A stretch of DNA of 64,000 nucleotides from DAISJD01 sp036821645 (GTDB taxonomy: Bacteria > Pseudomonadota > Alphaproteobacteria > ATCC43930 > CGMCC-115725), in the NCBI GenBank assembly GCA_036821645.1, contig DAISJD010000005.1:1-64000 (forward strand). Reading direction: 5' to 3'. Both the position numbers and the translations under genes were made by a program. Below are positions 10,101 through 19,763 of this stretch, in pieces (positions within the stretch are counted from its first letter, which is position 1; every line of letters starts with the position of its first letter). Under the pieces are notes generated by a model. The model saw only the letters and a program-made list of their open reading frames with translations, made no database searches and was not told where the DNA came from.

Positions 10101-11708
10101 TCACGGCAGGGGGGGCAAGCCCAGTTCGATCAGGAACCGATTATGGTCCGCCGTCGCGGCCTTGATCTCCTGATCGATGGCCAGTAGATCGGCGTGGACG
10201 GCGGCAAGATCGATCTCCGTCTCGGCCTCGCTCGTACTGACATAGCGGGTGATATTGAGGTTATACTCGTTTTGTTCGATTTCGGCCATGCCGACCCGGC
10301 GGGCATAACGGTCTTCTTCCCGGCGATCGCGATAGGTATCCACGATCTTGTCGATATGATGGGGCAGCAGCAAATTTTGCTTCTTGCCCTTCTCGAACGC
10401 GGCCGCCGCATTGATGAACAGCACATCGTCCGGGCGTTTGCATTTCTTCAAGACCAGGATACAGACCGGAATCCCGGTCGAATAGAACAGATTGGCCGGC
10501 AGGCCGATCACCGTATCGAGGTGCCCATCCTGTAATAATTTGGTGCGGATGCGTGCCTCGGCCCCACCCCGGAACAGCACGCCATGGGGCAAGATGATCG
10601 CCATCACCCCGTCATCTTTCAGAAAATGAAACCCGTGCAGCAAAAAGGCGAAATCGGCGGCCGATTTCGGGGCAAGCCCGTAATTCTTGAACCGCACATC
10701 CTCGCCCAAGGCATCGGTCGGATCCCACCGATAACTGAACGGCGGATTGGCCACCACCGCATCGAAACGCGGCATCCGCACCGGGTTCGTTTCGCGCAGC
10801 ATCCCCCAATCGTTGGTCAGGGTATCGCCATGGAAAATCTCGAACGCGGTATCCTGCACCCCATGCAGCAACATATTCATCCGCGCCAAATTATAGGTCG
10901 TGATGTTCTTTTCCTGACCGTAAATTTTCCCGATGCCTCGTTCGCCCATAGAACGGCGGATATTGAGCAGCAACGAGCCCGACCCGCAGGCGAAATCCAA
11001 CACCCGTTCCATGGATGGGCGCCGCCCCGCAGCCGGATTCTGCCCGTCCAGGGTGACGATGGCGGACAGGATGCTGGAAATCGGTTGCGGGGTATAAAAT
11101 TCCCCGGCCTTCTTGCCCGACCCGGCGGCAAATTGCCCGATCAGATATTCATAAGCATCGCCCAACGCATCGCCATCGGCCGAAAATTTCGCCAATCCTG
11201 CACTGATCTCGCCGATGATCTTGCACAGGCGGGTATTGCGTTCGGTATAATCCTTGCCGAGTTTTTCCGACGTCAGATGAATTTCCGAGAACAGGCCGAG
11301 GAACATACTGGAAAAAGATTCGGTTTCGATATGTTTTAGACCATCCTGAAGCACCCGCAGCAGCGTCCCATCCTGTACGCGGGCCAATTCGGCGATACCG
11401 TCCCATAAATATTCCGGACTGATGACATAATGCAGTTTGCGGCGCATTTGTTTTTCAAAATCGTCCCGATCCGCCGGGTTCGCCGCACACCAGACGGCAA
11501 GCGGCGTGCGCCGATCGTCAGGGTCGAGTTTCGGATAATCCGGTCCCAACTCCGCCTGTGCCGCCGCCACGTAATTGTCCGATAAATAACGCAAAAACAG
11601 AAAGGCCAGCATGTAATCGCGAAAATCGTCGGCATTCATCGCCCCGCGCAGCCGGTCGGCGATGTTCCACAGAATCGTGCCGAGTTTTTGTCTGTCCTGT
11701 TCCGTCAT
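10101..11708 (-). CDS. hsdM: type I restriction-modification methyltransferase subunit HsdM
   Basis: N6-adenine methyltransferase subunit that, with HsdS, protects the host recognition sequence. It has an N-terminal helical domain (residues 1-150), the SAM motif FACGSGSLL (239-247) and the catalytic NPPF (321-324), followed by the usual GVMAIILPHGVLFRGG segment. At 535 residues it is full length. It is the last gene of the operon; its start overlaps the prrC stop by 4 bases. Having hsdM last, behind prrC, differs from the classic hsdM-hsdS-prrC-hsdR order. Confidence 0.95.
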   Translation of the reverse strand: MTEQDRQKLGTILWNIADRLRGAMNADDFRDYMLAFLFLRYLSDNYVAAAQAELGPDYPKLDPDDRRTPLAVWCAANPADRDDFEKQMRRKLHYVISPEYLWDGIAELARVQDGTLLRVLQDGLKHIETESFSSMFLGLFSEIHLTSEKLGKDYTERNTRLCKIIGEISAGLAKFSADGDALGDAYEYLIGQFAAGSGKKAGEFYTPQPISSILSAIVTLDGQNPAAGRRPSMERVLDFACGSGSLLLNIRRSMGERGIGKIYGQEKNITTYNLARMNMLLHGVQDTAFEIFHGDTLTNDWGMLRETNPVRMPRFDAVVANPPFSYRWDPTDALGEDVRFKNYGLAPKSAADFAFLLHGFHFLKDDGVMAIILPHGVLFRGGAEARIRTKLLQDGHLDTVIGLPANLFYSTGIPVCILVLKKCKRPDDVLFINAAAAFEKGKKQNLLLPHHIDKIVDTYRDRREEDRYARRVGMAEIEQNEYNLNITRYVSTSEAETEIDLAAVHADLLAIDQEIKAATADHNRFLIELGLPPLP

Positions 11709-12862
11709 GATGATCCTGCATCGGGGGGCGTGTCGTGATGTGCGTCCTGGAACATGGCCCGATTGAACGAAAACCGATCCAGAAAATCCGTCAGGATCTT
11801 TCTGAAATGGCCCTTGTTTTCCGCCAACATGGGGCGCGGTTCAAACAGCGAATAGGCCCCATGGCTTAGAATATTCAACATCCGGGCATAGAGCACCCGA
11901 TCGGGGTCGTTCTGATCATCGGGATCGATGCAATCGGCAAAACTGCGATAGCCGTGGAAATTGGCGGTTTTTTCCATAATGACACGCAATTGCGTGAAAT
12001 GATATGTCAAGAGCCGGTCTTCTTCCATAGCGCGATAGAGTTCGACCAGGCCCGCGACATGATAGAAAAACGGCACATCGCCGCGTTCCGCATCCAACCG
12101 ATAGCCGGGACCGGGCTGCTGCTTGCTGAGGACATATTTTTGCGCCTTGCTCAATTCATTGCTTAACACATTGAAGAACAAGGGATGATGGGTCGAAATC
12201 ACGGTTTTGACCGGATTGTCCGCCCGTTTCAGCATCTGGGCCAGATGATTGGCGACCGCGATGGCATTCTGTTCATCCAGCGACGAAATCGGATCGTCGA
12301 TATAGAGATAATCCACCCATTCATATGCTTCCGCCCGATCGAGAACGAGTTCAACCAGCACCAGAAAGAAGCACCAGATGAACATATTTTCTTCGCCGCG
12401 CGAAATTTTGATCGCATCATGGGTAACATCGTCCACCGTGCGGGAAAAGTGCACGACCCAGGCATCCGTATCGATGCGAAAGGCGAAATCGGCATACCGA
12501 TCGACCAAGGCGCGGATGCGGGTTTCCAGTTCCAACCCGACAAACCCGGCAAAGAAGCGCGACGTGCTGTTCAACCGCAAGACCCGCGCCCGGTCGCCAT
12601 CGAGATCATTGTCCCAGGTAAACAAATCTTCGGTATAGGCATTGAAATAGAGCGTATCGCGCGCCGCACCGTCGGCCCCCCGATCCCCGTCCTTGCCCGG
12701 ATCTTTGCCCAAATCCTTGCCCAGATCCTTGAACGCCCCCGACAGGCGGGTCTTGCCCGTGCCGTTATAGGCAAAAAGCAGGATATAATTCTTCTGCCGC
12801 AACTGAGCGCGCAAATGACCGGCCAGGGTCGGCAGATCGGGAAAAAGCAGCGGCCCGGTCAT
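11705..12862 (-). CDS. prrC: PrrC-like anticodon nuclease
   Basis: Predicted suicide tRNase held silent by the type I restriction complex and released when phage anti-restriction factors disturb it; E. coli PrrC cuts tRNA-Lys at the anticodon. The 385-residue protein resembles PrrC end to end. The NTPase half has Walker A AYNGTGKT (31-38), NAYTEDLFTWDNDL (74-87), ABC-like signature ISRGEEN (153-159), Walker B YLYIDDPISSLDE (185-197) and a switch histidine in STHHP (223-227). The C-terminal half keeps the catalytic triad: R293 and E297 in QLRVIMEKTANFHGY, and H334 in NILSHG, matching Arg320, Glu324 and His356 of E. coli PrrC as I remember them. Asp262 in ERGDVPFFYH fits the substrate-recognition Asp287. 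The gene is translationally coupled on both sides (ATGA overlaps with hsdS and hsdM). Confidence 0.88.
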   Translation of the reverse strand: MTGPLLFPDLPTLAGHLRAQLRQKNYILLFAYNGTGKTRLSGAFKDLGKDLGKDPGKDGDRGADGAARDTLYFNAYTEDLFTWDNDLDGDRARVLRLNSTSRFFAGFVGLELETRIRALVDRYADFAFRIDTDAWVVHFSRTVDDVTHDAIKISRGEENMFIWCFFLVLVELVLDRAEAYEWVDYLYIDDPISSLDEQNAIAVANHLAQMLKRADNPVKTVISTHHPLFFNVLSNELSKAQKYVLSKQQPGPGYRLDAERGDVPFFYHVAGLVELYRAMEEDRLLTYHFTQLRVIMEKTANFHGYRSFADCIDPDDQNDPDRVLYARMLNILSHGAYSLFEPRPMLAENKGHFRKILTDFLDRFSFNRAMFQDAHHDTPPDAGSS

Positions 12863-14229
12863 GCCGCCCCATCATCCAGGACGGGAAAAAGTTGCTGCAT
12901 CAGGGCTTTTTTATGGGCTTTCAGGGCATCGAGCTTGCGGGTTTGGGCAGTAATAAGCTTATCAAGTAATAACAAACAATTTGAAATTTGTAACTGTTCA
13001 TCTAGGTTCGACGCCAAAGGAATTAAGAAAGAACGCACCTGTGCGAAATTAAGACCTTGTCTATTGCCACCTGCTTGAAAATTGTTAATTTGCTTTTGCC
13101 CACATTTTGAAACAAGATACTGCATTAAAAAATATGGATGTAATTCATTCCATCTTGTTCGTATAATACAAACATGCTGATTAACGTTTCCACCTTCAAT
13201 TTTTGTACTTGCAATCGAACAACGACCAATAGATGCACCAGTAATATTTAACAGCACATCACCAAATTGAATCTCTGATGAACTAAATTTTTCGTGAGTC
13301 TTATCATCTATATAGACGACATCACTTAAGAGAAGTTGTCCCCATCCAATATTTTGACTTCTGATAAAGGGTCTACCCTTCATCAGATAATTACTTTCTC
13401 CACCCTTTGGTGTTATACCGCTTCCGACTTTTAATGTCGTTGAACCAAGCGCCACTATCTCCCACTCCCCCACCTCGCGAAACTCAGGAAACCGCAAGGT
13501 CGGCACGGTTTCGCCGTCGCGGGGGAAAAGTTGTTGCATCAGGGCTTTTTTATGGGTTTTCAACAGATCCAACTTGCGATTTTCCGCACGGATCAGGACA
13601 TCAAGCGACGTGAGGCAGTCGGCAATTTTTTGTTGTTCTGTTGTACTTTGCGGCAAAGGAATATCAATTTTTGACATTCTACCAACAGATATTCCAAGGA
13701 CTTTTGTACCTTGTGCTTCATTCTTAATTTGATCGCGGACAGTTTGGCACTGGAATAAGTGCCCGCCAAATCCTACGATTAAAACATCAACAATCCTACT
13801 GGCAAAAATTGTGTGCAGCCCTGATAATAAGATTTCATTATTAGTATTTATTATTTCAATAGATTTACCTACATCATGCAAATCTTCAGATGCATCAGCA
13901 AAAATCATATCGCCCTCTGAAATAAAAAATTTTTCATTATCAAAAAAAGAAACTTCTTCATCATTAATAAATGGTACAATTTCTTTTACAATATCAAAAT
14001 GTGTAGAAAATTTTGTGTGAATATCACCATAGTGAATATTCTTTATTGAACCATATTTATAGTTAAGTTTATCCCTAGAAAGTGAGTTATTTTTTTTAAA
14101 TGTATATAACTCATCCATCTTTCTTTTAACCCACCCCCCTGCATCCCGAAATTCAGGAAAGCGCAGGCGCGGCACCAGGCCGTCCGGTTGATCATCCGGC
14201 GTCGCAGGCCCCATCGGCTTATTCTTCAT
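12859..14229 (-). CDS. hsdS: type I restriction-modification specificity subunit HsdS
   Basis: DNA-recognition subunit shared by the methylase and the restriction complex. The 456 residues have two target-recognition domains, about 37-196 and 263-416, each ending in a conserved helix: RKLDLLKTHKKALMQQLFP and RKLDALKAHKKALMQQLFP. Each half opens with LRFPEFR. The recognition domains are strongly AT-rich (about 13640-14120 and 12980-13440), whereas the conserved repeats match the GC-rich surroundings, a mosaic expected from swapping of recognition domains. The start at 14229 overlaps the hsdR stop by 11 bases; an ATG at 14214 is an alternative. The recognition sequence cannot be read from the protein. 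Confidence 0.93.
   Translation of the reverse strand: MKNKPMGPATPDDQPDGLVPRLRFPEFRDAGGWVKRKMDELYTFKKNNSLSRDKLNYKYGSIKNIHYGDIHTKFSTHFDIVKEIVPFINDEEVSFFDNEKFFISEGDMIFADASEDLHDVGKSIEIINTNNEILLSGLHTIFASRIVDVLIVGFGGHLFQCQTVRDQIKNEAQGTKVLGISVGRMSKIDIPLPQSTTEQQKIADCLTSLDVLIRAENRKLDLLKTHKKALMQQLFPRDGETVPTLRFPEFREVGEWEIVALGSTTLKVGSGITPKGGESNYLMKGRPFIRSQNIGWGQLLLSDVVYIDDKTHEKFSSSEIQFGDVLLNITGASIGRCSIASTKIEGGNVNQHVCIIRTRWNELHPYFLMQYLVSKCGQKQINNFQAGGNRQGLNFAQVRSFLIPLASNLDEQLQISNCLLLLDKLITAQTRKLDALKAHKKALMQQLFPVLDDGAA
12883..12924 (-). repeat. direct repeat in hsdS, copy at the 3' end
   Basis: About 42 bases encoding the HKKALMQQLFP helix, nearly identical to 13522-13563 with only a few mismatches. It bounds the second recognition domain and could support recombination with other hsdS genes. 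Confidence 0.75.
13522..13563 (-). repeat. direct repeat in hsdS, central copy
   Basis: Partner of the repeat at 12883-12924. A second, weaker repeated pair encoding LRFPEFR lies near 13477-13506 and 14147-14176, so both recognition domains are framed by similar DNA. Confidence 0.75.
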
Positions 14230-17209
14230 AAGCGGCCAGACCAGAAATATCCCGCCCGTCGGCCACGCGGCGCAGGAACGGGGCGAGGTCCGCCATCACG
14301 GCGGTTTCCTTATGCACCCGCGCCTTCCAGCCGAGGCCCAACGGTTCGACGAGGCGGGTGAGATCGGCCCCGTCGAACACCCACCGGCGCAGCACATCGG
14401 CCACAAAATCCCGCAGGGCCGCCCCGTCGAGGCCGTGACGGGTGGCGAGTTCGTCGAGGGCGCGTCCCTCGGCCGCCGCCTTAAACCGGTCGAACCCGGC
14501 GCGGATTTCCGCTTCGGGGACGCCGCGATCCAGGGGCAACGTATCGATATAGGCCGCGATCAAATCCTGTAGATCCGTGAATTTCGCCTCGCCCCGGATC
14601 ATCGCAATGACGTCTGCGCGGGTTTTTCTTTGTTTGTCGGGCGGCGCCTCGGTCATCCGCGCGATCAGGGACATGATATAATCGTAATCGATGGTGGCGG
14701 ACGCAAACAGGACGTAATCGAAATCCAATTGCTGAACTTCGACCGGCGCCGCCGTTTCCCGATCGTCCTGAACCGCCTTCAGGCGTTTGGCCGTTTCAAG
14801 ATACATCCCGCGAAACCCCAACAAATTTTCCGGGGGAATGATGTCGGCCACGCGATCCTGTTGCGCGGGGGTGAGATCGGTATATTGATCGAGTTGGGTT
14901 TTAAGCCGTTGCACATCCTTGAACAGGGTGACGAACCGGCTGCGCGCCAGATCGCCCTTCAGATTCGGCACCGCATCGGGCGTGCAATCCAACCCTTCGC
15001 CCGCCATGAAGGCCGACAATCGGTCCATAGCACCCTGCAACTGATCGACGATTGCGGCGGCGGGTTCGACCAACCAGATTTCGCGCGCCGCATCGATTTT
15101 CTTGCCGGAAAAAAGCCCGATGGCGGCATCGACCGCCTGTTCCTGTTGGCGGAAATCCAGGATATTGCCGGCCGGTTTCGTATCGTTCAACACGCGGTTG
15201 GTCCGGGAAAACGCCTGGATCAGGCCATGATGTCTCAGTGTCTTATCGACATAGAGGGTGTTCAGGAATTTCGAATCGAACCCGGTCAATAACATATCGA
15301 CCACGATGACCAGATCGATTTTCTGGGCATGGGGCAAATCCCGATTCGGGTATTGTTGGTCCTTGATCCGTTTTTGCACGTCTTGATAATAAAGATCGAA
15401 CTCGGCGATGCGGAAATTGGTTTTATAATGCGCATTGTAATCGGCGATGATCGCCTCTAGGGCCGCCTTCTTGCCGTCCGGGTCTATTTTATTGTCTTCA
15501 CGTTCCTGGGGCAAATCTTCCTGGATCTGCCGCACCTCCATATTGGCGTCGGCCGGGGGCGAAAACACGCAGGCGATATTGAGCGGTTTGAAACCGGGAT
15601 CTTCGGCCTGTCGTGCAGCCATGACCCGCTTGAACTGATCGACATAGGCGATGGCGTCGTTGATTGAGGCCGTCGCCAGAACGGCATTGAATTTTCGACC
15701 CGCCGTTGCGGAATCGTGCTTGGCCAGAATGGTTTCGACGACCTTGGCCTTGGCGATCTCGCCGCCGGGATTGAGGCCCCCCTCGCCTTCGGGTCTGAAA
15801 TAATCGATATGGAATTTCAGGACGTTCTTATCTTCGATCGCATCGGTGATGGTATATTGATGCAGAGACCGCTGAAACAGATCTTCGGTCGTCCGAAACT
15901 GCGCCTCTTGCCCCTCGATCTGGCGATCGGTTGCGTTTTCGTCGAAGATCGGCGTGCCGGTAAAGCCGAACAATTGGGCGTTCGGGAAAAATTCCTTGAT
16001 CGCCTTGTGATTGCTGCCGAATTGGGAGCGATGACATTCATCGAAGATGAACACCATCCGCCGGTGACGCAGGGGTTCCAGGCGCGCCTTATAGGCCGCG
16101 CGATTGGATCCACCGAGCGCCAAACCCAATTTCTGAATCGTGGTGACAATCACCTTGTTCTTGTAATCGTCCGATAAAAGACGTTCGACCAGGGATTCGG
16201 TATTGGTGTTCTGTTCGACGCAATCTTCCTGAAACTTGTTGAATTCGTCCCGCGTCTGACGATCGAGATCTTTGCGATCGACCACGAACAGGCATTTGTC
16301 GATGGCCGGGTTTTCTTTCAGCAAGGTCGATGCCTTGAACGAGGTCAGGGTCTTGCCGCTGCCCGTCGTGTGCCAGATATAGCCGTTGCCGCAATTCTGG
16401 CGAATGCATTCGACGATCGCCTTCACCGCATAAACCTGATAAGGCCGCATCATCATGAGTTTTTGTTCGGTCGCGATCAGGACCATATAGCGGCTGATCG
16501 TCTCGCCCAAGGTGCATTTGGCGAGAAACTGATCGGCAAATTCATGAAGGCGTGTGATTTTTCGATTGTCGGCGGCGGCAAATCGATAGATCGGCAAGAA
16601 CCGTTCATCGGCGTTGAAACTGAAATGCCGGTCATTGTTATTGGAAAAATACCATGTATCGTCGCGGTTCGTGACGATGAAAAGCTGCATGAAACACAGC
16701 AACGTTCGGCCGTAACCGTTGCCGGGGTCGTTTTTATAATCGACGATCTGCTGCATCGCCCGGCGCGGACTGATGCCTAGGTTTTTCAATTCGATCTGAA
16801 CCACCGGCACGCCGTTGATCAGAATGATCACATCGTAACGATGGTGACTGGCCTCGGTATTGATGCGCAGCTGATTGATCACCTCGAAACTGTTTTTGCA
16901 CCAGTCCCGGATATTGACCAGGGTGAAATTCAACGGCGTGCCATCTTCACGTTCCAGCGTATTGGTCGTGCGCAAGTTATTCGCCGCCGCAAACACATCC
17001 GGGGTCGTGATCATGTCCAACAGGCGTCGAAACTCGCCATCGGTCAGAGCGACGCGGTTCAAGGCCTCAAATTTTTCGCGAAAATTCCGTTCCAGTTCCG
17101 CACGGCTTCGAATGTCGGAGCGATACGTATATTTCAGATCTTGCAGCTTGGCGATAAGACCCTGTTCTATCTCGCTTTCCCGCACAGTCATTGAGGCCAA
17201 ACTTCCCAA
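14219..17209 (-). CDS. hsdR: type I restriction-modification endonuclease/translocase subunit HsdR
   Basis: ATP-dependent DNA translocase and nuclease of the type I complex. The N-terminal PD-(D/E)XK nuclease is visible as D126 with E140-L-K142 in RYDVIILINGVPVVQIELK. The SF2 motor has Walker A TTGSGKT (281-287), DECH box (390-393), FGFTGTP, and the later motif QAFSRTNR. The helical C-terminal part is the one that binds HsdM/S. At 996 residues it is full length. The start at 17209 (MGSLASMTVRE) may really be the ATG at 17191. It is the first gene of hsdR-hsdS-prrC-hsdM. Confidence 0.94.
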   Translation of the reverse strand: MGSLASMTVRESEIEQGLIAKLQDLKYTYRSDIRSRAELERNFREKFEALNRVALTDGEFRRLLDMITTPDVFAAANNLRTTNTLEREDGTPLNFTLVNIRDWCKNSFEVINQLRINTEASHHRYDVIILINGVPVVQIELKNLGISPRRAMQQIVDYKNDPGNGYGRTLLCFMQLFIVTNRDDTWYFSNNNDRHFSFNADERFLPIYRFAAADNRKITRLHEFADQFLAKCTLGETISRYMVLIATEQKLMMMRPYQVYAVKAIVECIRQNCGNGYIWHTTGSGKTLTSFKASTLLKENPAIDKCLFVVDRKDLDRQTRDEFNKFQEDCVEQNTNTESLVERLLSDDYKNKVIVTTIQKLGLALGGSNRAAYKARLEPLRHRRMVFIFDECHRSQFGSNHKAIKEFFPNAQLFGFTGTPIFDENATDRQIEGQEAQFRTTEDLFQRSLHQYTITDAIEDKNVLKFHIDYFRPEGEGGLNPGGEIAKAKVVETILAKHDSATAGRKFNAVLATASINDAIAYVDQFKRVMAARQAEDPGFKPLNIACVFSPPADANMEVRQIQEDLPQEREDNKIDPDGKKAALEAIIADYNAHYKTNFRIAEFDLYYQDVQKRIKDQQYPNRDLPHAQKIDLVIVVDMLLTGFDSKFLNTLYVDKTLRHHGLIQAFSRTNRVLNDTKPAGNILDFRQQEQAVDAAIGLFSGKKIDAAREIWLVEPAAAIVDQLQGAMDRLSAFMAGEGLDCTPDAVPNLKGDLARSRFVTLFKDVQRLKTQLDQYTDLTPAQQDRVADIIPPENLLGFRGMYLETAKRLKAVQDDRETAAPVEVQQLDFDYVLFASATIDYDYIMSLIARMTEAPPDKQRKTRADVIAMIRGEAKFTDLQDLIAAYIDTLPLDRGVPEAEIRAGFDRFKAAAEGRALDELATRHGLDGAALRDFVADVLRRWVFDGADLTRLVEPLGLGWKARVHKETAVMADLAPFLRRVADGRDISGLAAYEE

Positions 17210-17291
17210 GCGATCCGGCGCGCCAGCACCAAAGATGGAACGATATCAAATCGTTTCCTTCTTTATGTCAGTCAATTGAAAAGGGCAATCC

Positions 17292-19763
17292 CTAAAACCG
17301 GCGCAACAGGCGGTCGATATAGTCCCGATCAACGGGCGGGCGTTCGCGTTCGCCGGACCGGCGGCGCAATTCTTCTAAAATCCCGCGACTGCGCTGCATA
17401 TCGGATTCGGTCGGCACCTTCACATCGCCGTCGCCGATCCGGTCGGTGGGCCCCCCCGGATCCCGGCCGAACGGGTCGCGGCCCGCCTGTTCCTTGCCGT
17501 CGCCATCGGGGTTATTCTCGGCCATGGCCTTGGCGGCCTGCTGAAGATCGTCCATCGCCTCGGCCTCGGCCCCGAGCGCATCGCCCGCTTTGCCCTGCTT
17601 CAGGGCGTCGCCCGCATCCTTCATCGCCTGTTCCGCCCGGTCGAGGGCGTCGCCCGCCCCGCCATCCTGTCGGCCCAGTTTCTGGCGCAGACGCCCCAAT
17701 TCTTGACGCAACGCATTCTGTTCGCGGCTCAACGTCTCGGGGTCCGTGCCGCCCGATGCGCCCGGCCCCGGCTTGCCGCCCCGCTCCTTGCCGCGCCCCT
17801 TGCCCTCTTTACCCGCTGCCTCGCCGCCATTCTGGTCGCGCTGCGCCTGTTTGTAGGACCGATCCATGAGATCCTGCTGCTTGCGGGTCAGATCCTGCAA
17901 GCCGCGCAGGGCGTCCTTGCCCTTGCCCCCTTTACCGTCCTTGCCGTCCGCCTTGCGGGTTCCCTTCATGCCTTCCAGCATTTGCTGCAATTGGGCGAGG
18001 GCGTCCCGCGCCGCCTCTTTCGAGCCCGACTTCGCCATCCGTTCCGCCCGGTCCAGCATGCGTTTCAGATCGTCCTGGGTCACGGTCTTGCGACCCGGCT
18101 GATCGCCTTGATCGTCGGCGGGCTCGCGGTTGGCCTTGTCGATCAGACCTTGGGTATAGCGGTTCATCGCCTCGCGCAGATTACGCATCAATTGATCGAT
18201 TTCGGCATCGGACGCATTGCGGTTCAAGGCATCCTGCAATGCCTGCTGCGCCTTGCGCAGATCCTTCAAGGCATCGGGCACCGTGCCGTCTTCGATCAGC
18301 AAGGCCGTGCGCCAGGTCCAATCGACCACCTGGGCGATCTCGGTCGCGGTCGGCTTTGCCTGCAAACTGGCAATGGCGAGATTGAGCGTGAGATAGGCCG
18401 TGTAATTATCCTGATAAAGCCTGGGACGCACCGCCAAATCGCCCAAAATCTCCGCGACCCCGTCCGCCTCTTGCGGTTCACGCAGCAGGATCTTGCGCTG
18501 ATCGACGATGGCATGGGCGACCGGATGGCGAAAGCCCCGTTCCGGCAGGGTGAGGGCCACAGGCTCGCTGCGCCCGATCTTGCCGGAAACGGACGTCGCA
18601 ACGACCCGAATCTCAACCGCCGCACCAGCCCAGGGATGGGCGGTCAGATCTTGGATGATTTTATGATGCACCTGCGCGCGCGAAGAGCCGCCCAGGGCAA
18701 GGTCCAGCATTAGGGGTTTCTCTGATGCATCGACAGACGCGGGTTCCGTTCTTGTCACTTCAAGGGCAAGCCCCTTGATCCCCCATTGATGGCTCGCCTC
18801 TACGTCAAAGGCCAAGACCCCATTCTGCCCCGGTTTGGGCGGGGCAACGAAACGGGCCACCGGCGGTTCGTCGGCGATCAGGGCAAGATCCCACCGGCCC
18901 AGCACAATGCCGCCCTGGCTGAGGCTGAGCCGCTTTGGGGTGCCGAGCGGCCCGGAAAAGCTATAATCGCCAACCCCAAGCGGGGCAAATTCGACCGCGG
19001 TCCCATCGCGCACCACGGTTGGCACCGTACGCCCGCCATGAATTTGCGCCAGAAGACTGGTCCCCTCGGGAACGGAAAAAACCGTGGGCACCTCCGGGCG
19101 GGCTTGCCCCTTGTCGTCGATTAAATCGGCACTCGTCACATAGAGCGGCGCAAGGCCCGTATAATCGGGTGGGGTCAGCCAAAGATCGAAGCGGACGGGC
19201 TCATAAGCGGGAATAAAGCGGCTATCGGGCAGAAAGGCTGCCCCAACCCGCGGCCAAAAGGCAGGCCCGGCACTGACCGCCGAGACCACCAACAGCAATG
19301 ACAAGGCCGCACGCAGGCCATAAGCATCCTGACTGAGGAGGCCGCGCCGAGGCGGTTTCGGCGCAACCCGCCCCAAAGCCTCGGTCATCCGTGCCTGATG
19401 CACCTGCCACAGGGCGGCGGCAAGCGGATCGAGGTTGCCTGACGGACGATCGCCGAGGGCAGCCAACGGCCGATGGGTAAGCCCGTTATCGCGTTCCAGA
19501 CGGCGCGCCCCCGCCCCCGCATCGGGCAGTGGCAGGCCCCGCACGATGCCGAGGCCGGACCACCCGATAAGCGCCAAAAACCCAAGCAAAAGGCCGACAT
19601 GAGCCCAAACCGGCAGTACCGAGACGAGGCCCGTTCCGGCCAGGGCCAGAAACCCGATAATCACGAGCAGCAACGGCGAAATCGTCGGCCAAAACCATTC
19701 CCAGATCAAGGCCGCACGACTGAGCGCGATCCAAAGGGGGAGGAACGACCGACGCTCGTTCAT
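17292..19763 (-). CDS. DUF4175 (TIGR02302) membrane protein
   Basis: Alphaproteobacteria-specific family of unknown function, known for a low-complexity C-terminus. The 823-residue product (start at ATG 19763, overlapping the lysA stop by ATGA) has two N-terminal membrane helices (about residues 13-70), a third near 155-175, a periplasmic-looking beta-rich region with LTPPDYTG, then a long helical region. The last third is very charged, with runs of K, G, D, Q and E and a terminal ERPPVDRDYIDRLLRRF. The open frame can be extended 12 codons upstream, into lysA, but overlap and homologue starts favour 19763. The fixed linkage to lysA is typical; a cell-envelope role is only inferred. Confidence 0.85.
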   Translation of the reverse strand: MNERRSFLPLWIALSRAALIWEWFWPTISPLLLVIIGFLALAGTGLVSVLPVWAHVGLLLGFLALIGWSGLGIVRGLPLPDAGAGARRLERDNGLTHRPLAALGDRPSGNLDPLAAALWQVHQARMTEALGRVAPKPPRRGLLSQDAYGLRAALSLLLVVSAVSAGPAFWPRVGAAFLPDSRFIPAYEPVRFDLWLTPPDYTGLAPLYVTSADLIDDKGQARPEVPTVFSVPEGTSLLAQIHGGRTVPTVVRDGTAVEFAPLGVGDYSFSGPLGTPKRLSLSQGGIVLGRWDLALIADEPPVARFVAPPKPGQNGVLAFDVEASHQWGIKGLALEVTRTEPASVDASEKPLMLDLALGGSSRAQVHHKIIQDLTAHPWAGAAVEIRVVATSVSGKIGRSEPVALTLPERGFRHPVAHAIVDQRKILLREPQEADGVAEILGDLAVRPRLYQDNYTAYLTLNLAIASLQAKPTATEIAQVVDWTWRTALLIEDGTVPDALKDLRKAQQALQDALNRNASDAEIDQLMRNLREAMNRYTQGLIDKANREPADDQGDQPGRKTVTQDDLKRMLDRAERMAKSGSKEAARDALAQLQQMLEGMKGTRKADGKDGKGGKGKDALRGLQDLTRKQQDLMDRSYKQAQRDQNGGEAAGKEGKGRGKERGGKPGPGASGGTDPETLSREQNALRQELGRLRQKLGRQDGGAGDALDRAEQAMKDAGDALKQGKAGDALGAEAEAMDDLQQAAKAMAENNPDGDGKEQAGRDPFGRDPGGPTDRIGDGDVKVPTESDMQRSRGILEELRRRSGERERPPVDRDYIDRLLRRF

